8,789 bases of DNA, from assembly GCA_017379815.1 (NCBI GenBank), contig JAFNVK010000105.1, forward strand, positions 1 through 8,789, written 5' to 3'. The stretch comes from Clostridia bacterium (GTDB lineage: Bacteria; Bacillota; Clostridia; Oscillospirales; CAG-272). Positions 6,354-8,789 of this stretch are shown here, in pieces. Numbering within the stretch: the stretch's first letter is position 1; each line of letters opens with the position of its first letter. The position numbers and the translations under genes were made by a program. Below the pieces are notes generated by a model that had not been told where the DNA came from, did no database searches, and worked only from the letters and a program-made list of their open reading frames with translations.

Positions 6354-7298
6354 TTATAACTTCTCCGCAACGCGGAGCTTTGCGCTTCTGGAGCGCGGGT
6401 TGATCTCCAGCTCCTCGGACGATGGCAGGATCGGTTTTTTGGAAATGACGCGAATGCTCGGACGCTTGCCGCACACGCAGACCGGAAAATCCTTTGGGCA
6501 GGTGCATCCCGATGCCAAGGAGGCAAAGGTCTGCTTGACGATGCGATCCTCCAAGGAATGGAAGGTGATGATCGCCACCCGTCCGCCGGGACGAAGCAGG
6601 TTGACGGCGGACCTGATCGCGGGTGCGATCACATCGAGCTCTGCGTTCACCTCAATGCGCAATGCCTGAAAGGATCGCTTTGCCGGATGGTGTCCGCCGT
6701 CTCTGGCTGCTGCCGGAATAGAGCGTTTGATGATCTCGACCAGTTCCCCTGTGGTCTCGATCGGTGCTCTCTCTCTGGCATGGATGATGTTTGCTGCGAT
6801 GCGCGAGGAAAAGCGCTCCTCGCCGTAATCAAAGAGGATGCGCCGAAGGGCCTCCTCCGAATATTCATTCACGACCGTTCTTGCGGTCAAGGGGTTGCGG
6901 ACGTCCATCCGCATATCCAGCGGTGCGTCTGCCTGATAGGAAAAGCCGCGCTCTGCCGTATCCAGCTGGTAGGAGGACACGCCGAGGTCCATCAGCATAC
7001 CGTCGATGGCAGAAACGCCAAGGTCGCGGCAAACCGACTCGACTTCGCGAAAATTGCTCCGCACTACCCGTGCGCGCTCACCGAAGACCGAAAGCCTTTC
7101 CGTAGCCACGCGAACGGCGGTCTCATCCTGGTCAAGCGCCAGGAGGCGTCCCGACGCACCAAGGCGAGAGGCGATCGCCGAGCTGTGCCCTGCACCGCCT
7201 GCCGTTCCGTCGACGTAAACGCCGTCGGGGCGGATGGCAAGTGCCTCGAGACACTCATCCAGAAGAACGGGGCGATGCGAAAACTTGATCTCTTCCAT
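6354..7298 (-). CDS. rsmH: RsmH (MraW), 16S rRNA (cytosine-1402-N4)-methyltransferase
   Basis: S-adenosylmethionine-dependent enzyme that N4-methylates C1402 of 16S rRNA at the ribosomal P site. It has 314 residues, the usual family length. Signatures: N-terminal HRPVLLDECLEAL (8-20), the SAM-binding DGTAGGAGHS (30-39), LDQDE (55-59), MLMDLGVSSYQLD (101-113), RGFSY (117-121), HPAKRSFQALRIEVN (204-218), and GGRVAIITFHSLEDRIVK (238-255). Two CxC pairs (265/267 and 274/276) before GKRP are common in clostridial RsmH. The ATG at 7298 is preceded by AAGGAG nine bases away. It lies 27 bases after mraZ and 31 before the ftsL-like gene, its usual place. A 6-bp GC-rich hairpin (6363-6377) lies in the last codons. 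Confidence 0.97.
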   Translation of the reverse strand: MEEIKFSHRPVLLDECLEALAIRPDGVYVDGTAGGAGHSSAIASRLGASGRLLALDQDETAVRVATERLSVFGERARVVRSNFREVESVCRDLGVSAIDGMLMDLGVSSYQLDTAERGFSYQADAPLDMRMDVRNPLTARTVVNEYSEEALRRILFDYGEERFSSRIAANIIHARERAPIETTGELVEIIKRSIPAAARDGGHHPAKRSFQALRIEVNAELDVIAPAIRSAVNLLRPGGRVAIITFHSLEDRIVKQTFASLASGCTCPKDFPVCVCGKRPSIRVISKKPILPSSEELEINPRSRSAKLRVAEKL

Positions 7299-7325
7299 TG
7301 TCCCCTTCTCCTTTCCCCCGGAGCA

Positions 7326-7748
7326 TCAGAGCCCGAACGACTCCAGCTCGCGGATCATTTCTTCAACGTCCTCATTTTCCTTCAGCCTGCTGTAGGCTTC
7401 CTCTGCCCAGATCTCGGCGTAGTCGTAGCAACCAACCACAACGACGTCATGCTCGATCTCGGCGTACTGTGCCAGATCCTTTGGCAGGAGAATGCGCCCC
7501 TGCGAATCCGGCGTGACCTGCGTCATGGAGGCACTCAGGAAGCGAAGCACTCGCTCCGCCAGCCGGCGCTCCTGATTTTTGATGGGGGCGAGGTAGCGAT
7601 CCCATTCAGCCTGCGAATAGACCTTAAGGCACTTCTCACGAAGATCCTTGGCTACGATAAAGGTCTGCCCCAGCTCCTCACGAAGCTTTGCGGGAATAAA
7701 CACTCTGTTCTTGGCATCCATTCCGTGACGGTATTCTCCACCGAGCAT
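7326..7748 (-). CDS. mraZ: MraZ, dcw-cluster transcriptional regulator
   Basis: DNA-binding protein with two AbrB/SpoVT-like half-domains that assembles as a ring and regulates its own operon. It has 140 residues, as usual. The first half carries GEYRHGMDAKNRVFIPAKLREELG (residues 4-27, given as landmarks G4, D11, R15, P19, G27), the second carries DSQGRILLPKDLAQYA (81-96). The family pattern at 11-15 is usually DxKGR; here Asn replaces Gly at 14, while the DNA-contacting basic residues remain. The ATG at 7748 has a near-perfect AAGGAGG eight bases upstream. It is the first gene of the cluster and four matching MraZ boxes sit in its own leader, which supports autoregulation. Confidence 0.97.
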   Translation of the reverse strand: MLGGEYRHGMDAKNRVFIPAKLREELGQTFIVAKDLREKCLKVYSQAEWDRYLAPIKNQERRLAERVLRFLSASMTQVTPDSQGRILLPKDLAQYAEIEHDVVVVGCYDYAEIWAEEAYSRLKENEDVEEMIRELESFGL

Positions 7749-7791
7749 GATTCGCTCCTCCTTCCGTTGCTTTTCATTTTTCGGGAAATGT

Positions 7792-7831
7792 GCTCCACTT
7801 TGCTACATTTCGCACCACTTTCCACCACTTG
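7792..7831 (-). promoter_or_regulatory. MraZ operator: four contiguous 10-base boxes
   Basis: On the minus strand the four units are CAAGTGGTGG, AAAGTGGTGC, GAAATGTAGC and AAAGTGGAGC, head to tail with an exact 10-base period. They match the MraZ box AAAGTG(G/T)NNN described in Mollicutes; the third unit is degenerate. The array begins at the predicted transcription start, so bound MraZ would be well placed to block initiation or early elongation. Confidence 0.9.
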
Positions 7832-7838
7832 TAGATAT

Positions 7839-7867
7839 ATTATACCGCATTCTTTTCCTAAAAGCAA
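7839..7867 (-). promoter_or_regulatory. mraZ (dcw operon) promoter, sigma-A type
   Basis: The minus strand has TTGCTT (7867-7862), a 17-base spacer and a consensus TATAAT (7844-7839). The predicted start is near 7832, leaving a leader of about 84 bases that contains the MraZ boxes and a strong ribosome binding site. The -10 is perfect; the -35 matches TTGACA in its first half only, possibly compensated by the A-tracts just upstream. Confidence 0.82.
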
Positions 7868-7881
7868 TAGGTTTTGCGAAA

Positions 7882-7917
7882 TTTTTTTCGATTTTTTTCA
7901 ACTTTTTTCACCTTTTT
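7882..7917 (-). repeat. Four A-tracts phased at about 10 bases upstream of the mraZ promoter
   Basis: On the minus strand runs of A5, A6, A7 and A7 occur at 7917-7913, 7908-7903, 7898-7892 and 7888-7882, with centres 9.5-10.5 bases apart. Helically phased A-tracts bend DNA, and the array lies at about -50 to -85 from the predicted start, where UP elements and curved activating DNA act. The units resemble a tandem repeat of TTGAAAAAAR. Confidence 0.75.
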
Positions 7918-7977
7918 CAACAGAGAAAAAAACGCCGCGCCATATGCCTCCCAAGAGACGCTTTTTTCCTCCCTTTT

Positions 7978-8004
7978 CCCTGCTTTTTTTCAAAAAAAGA
8001 AGGG
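7978..8004. repeat. 27-base near-perfect palindrome upstream of the helicase promoter
   Basis: The arms are CCCTGCTTTTTTT and AAAAAAAGAAGGG around a single C at 7991; twelve of thirteen pairs match, the exception being G7982/A8000. It ends eight bases before the -35 of the helicase-like gene. It could be an operator. It lacks the layout of a terminator for either gene, because both transcripts start beside it and run away from it. Confidence 0.6.
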
Positions 8005-8012
8005 CTTTGAAC

Positions 8013-8041
8013 TTGACGGGGATAGAAAAATGTGCTATACT
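8013..8041 (+). promoter_or_regulatory. Promoter of the helicase-like gene, sigma-A type
   Basis: TTGACG (8013-8018), a 17-base spacer and TATACT (8036-8041), with TG one base before the -10 (extended -10). Both hexamers are one base from consensus. The predicted start is near 8048, leaving a leader of about 48 bases. Confidence 0.85.
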
Positions 8042-8095
8042 GTAATGAGATGCACCGCATACGGAAGAGCCGAAACAGGAGGAAGAAGGACATTG

Positions 8096-8789
8096 ATGGA
8101 ACAAGCCGAGATCACCAAGAAGCAGCAGGAATTATTTGACGCGTTGGCCAAGCTTCGCCAGAGGCTGAAGGACCGCGAAAAGCGCAAAACGGGACGCACC
8201 CCCACCATCTGCCCCGACACCTCCCTTTGGGAGATCATTCGTCTGATGCCCAAAAAGGCGTCGGACTTTTTCAGCGTGCCCGGCGTAGGGCCTGCCTTCG
8301 TTGAGCATTACGCCGAGGAGTTTCTCGCCGTTCTGGCCAAGTTTGAAGATGGCGAGCAGGAGGAAAAGGCCCCTGAGGGCGTTGAGGCTACCCTGCGCGA
8401 GCTTTCCAAGAAGCTCATCAACATCAACAAGAACAACCGAATGCTCTTTCTCCCCAAGCTCTCCCCAAAGTATGCCGTTGATCTGGTCGATCCCAAGAAC
8501 CGCTACTCTCCCCTTGACATCCTCGTCAACCCCAAGGAGCCCCTCACCGTGGCCGACGTTTCCGCGCTGGATCTGCCCAAGAACGATCCCATCCGCGAGC
8601 GTTACCGCAATCTGACAGGTCTTGGCCGCGAGGTCATCCGCGATATGCGTGACAAGGGTCAGAACGACCTCTACGTGGCCTATCCCTTCGTGCAGGGCTG
8701 CCCCGTGGGGGGTGAATTCGGCGTTCGCGCGCCGCTCTGCCTCTTCCCCGTCGTGATGGACCGCAGCACCGCCAACGTGACCGTGGCCA
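8096..8789 (+). CDS. HRDC domain plus DUF4011-like N-terminal region of a probable superfamily 1 helicase (C-terminus cut by window edge)
   Basis: Only the first 231 residues are visible; the frame is open to the edge. Residues about 8-82 look like an HRDC domain, a helical nucleic-acid-binding module best known from RecQ helicases: LFDALAKLRQRLK (13-25), DTSLWEIIRLMP (41-52) and the helix-hairpin-helix-like VPGVGPAFVEHYAEEFL (61-77). After an acidic linker, LRELSKKLININKNNRMLFL (100-119) and RAPLCLFPVVM (211-221) resemble DUF4011, the N-terminal region of large UvrD/Dna2-like SF1 helicases often ending in a nuclease domain. Helicase motifs would lie beyond the window, so ATPase activity is inferred. 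The ATG is preceded by AAGGA five bases away and AGGAGG thirteen away; an adjacent in-frame TTG is less likely. Fourteen of eighteen prolines use CCC, a stronger bias than in murF. It is transcribed away from the dcw cluster, with no sign of a shared function. Confidence 0.8.
   Translation, partial: MEQAEITKKQQELFDALAKLRQRLKDREKRKTGRTPTICPDTSLWEIIRLMPKKASDFFSVPGVGPAFVEHYAEEFLAVLAKFEDGEQEEKAPEGVEATLRELSKKLININKNNRMLFLPKLSPKYAVDLVDPKNRYSPLDILVNPKEPLTVADVSALDLPKNDPIRERYRNLTGLGREVIRDMRDKGQNDLYVAYPFVQGCPVGGEFGVRAPLCLFPVVMDRSTANVTVA

Larger units (their letters stand above)
7749..8095. other. Divergent control region between mraZ and the helicase-like gene
   Basis: No gene is seen in these 347 bases. 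The stretch is strongly AT-rich compared with its neighbours. Reading from mraZ outward it holds the MraZ boxes, the mraZ promoter, four phased A-tracts, a stretch with scattered A/T runs (7921-7977), a 27-base palindrome, the helicase promoter, and the leader and ribosome binding site of the helicase-like gene. Confidence 0.85.

Noticed and set aside
6353..6358. A perfect TATAAT on the minus strand at the rsmH-ftsL junction
   Set aside because: No -35 match is found at 16-18 bases and no extended -10; it arises from the last codon and stop of rsmH.
6363..6377. CTCCGC/GCGGAG hairpin at the end of rsmH as a terminator
   Set aside because: No U-run follows on the minus-strand transcript, it lies inside the last codons, and the next gene starts shortly after.
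6323..6526. An N-terminal extension of 68 residues for the ftsL-like gene
   Set aside because: It overlaps the coding end of rsmH, has the Arg/Pro/Ser-rich composition of a shadow frame, and a good ribosome binding site supports the ATG at 6322.
6810..6860. RsmH CxC cysteine pairs as a novel metal site (encoded nearer 6468-6506)
   Set aside because: GCxCP...FPVCxCG is a familiar feature of clostridial RsmH, so it is not new.
7924..7968. Possible terminator or inverted repeat made of the A-run at 7926 and the T-run at 7962
   Set aside because: Only the A/T runs plus two GC pairs match, across a loop of more than 20 bases; both neighbouring genes are transcribed away from here, so no terminator is needed.
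6558..8045. A 495-codon open frame on the plus strand crossing rsmH, mraZ and the control region
   Set aside because: It is antisense to two certain genes and runs through a promoter and operator region; its end is low-complexity Phe/Pro/Lys from the T-rich tracts.

Overview
The window carries the start of a division and cell wall (dcw) cluster on the minus strand. Read right to left it runs mraZ, rsmH, an ftsL-like gene, one class B penicillin-binding protein of the FtsI/SpoVD family, murE and murF; murF runs off the left edge. A divergent gene on the plus strand at the right edge encodes the N-terminal part of a large protein that looks like an HRDC domain joined to a DUF4011-type superfamily 1 helicase. 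All genes look intact. I see no insertion sequence, CRISPR array, tRNA or rRNA.

The organism is most likely a Clostridia-class Firmicute, perhaps near Oscillospirales or Christensenellales. This is inferred from gene order, a PBP with two C-terminal PASTA domains, a MurE that keeps the arginine of the meso-diaminopimelate motif, a clostridial-style cysteine pair set in RsmH, and strong AGGAGG-type ribosome binding sites. Genes are fairly GC-rich; the control region is very AT-rich.

Layout: murF (partial, 1-1316), murE (1313-2899, sharing ATGA with murF), PBP (2962-5361), ftsL-like (5468-6322), rsmH (6354-7298), mraZ (7326-7748), divergent control region (7749-8095), helicase-like gene (8096 to the right edge). 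Gaps inside the cluster are 27, 31, 106 and 62 bases, so one mraZ-led transcript is likely. The 106-base gap before the PBP also holds a candidate sporulation-type (sigma-E-like) promoter.

The control region is rich. The mraZ promoter (TTGCTT-17-TATAAT) is followed by four contiguous 10-base MraZ boxes and preceded by four A-tracts phased at 10 bases. The helicase promoter (TTGACG-17-TATACT) lies on the other strand behind a 27-base near-perfect palindrome.

Together the cluster supplies a transcriptional regulator (MraZ), a 16S rRNA methyltransferase (RsmH), divisome parts (FtsL-like, PBP) and two Mur ligases that build the UDP-MurNAc-pentapeptide. The most unusual items are a CxxC...CxxC zinc-ribbon-like insertion placed directly after the KTG catalytic motif of the transpeptidase, an FtsL-like protein with an extra cytoplasmic region of about 170 residues, and the N-terminal HRDC fusion on the helicase-like protein.
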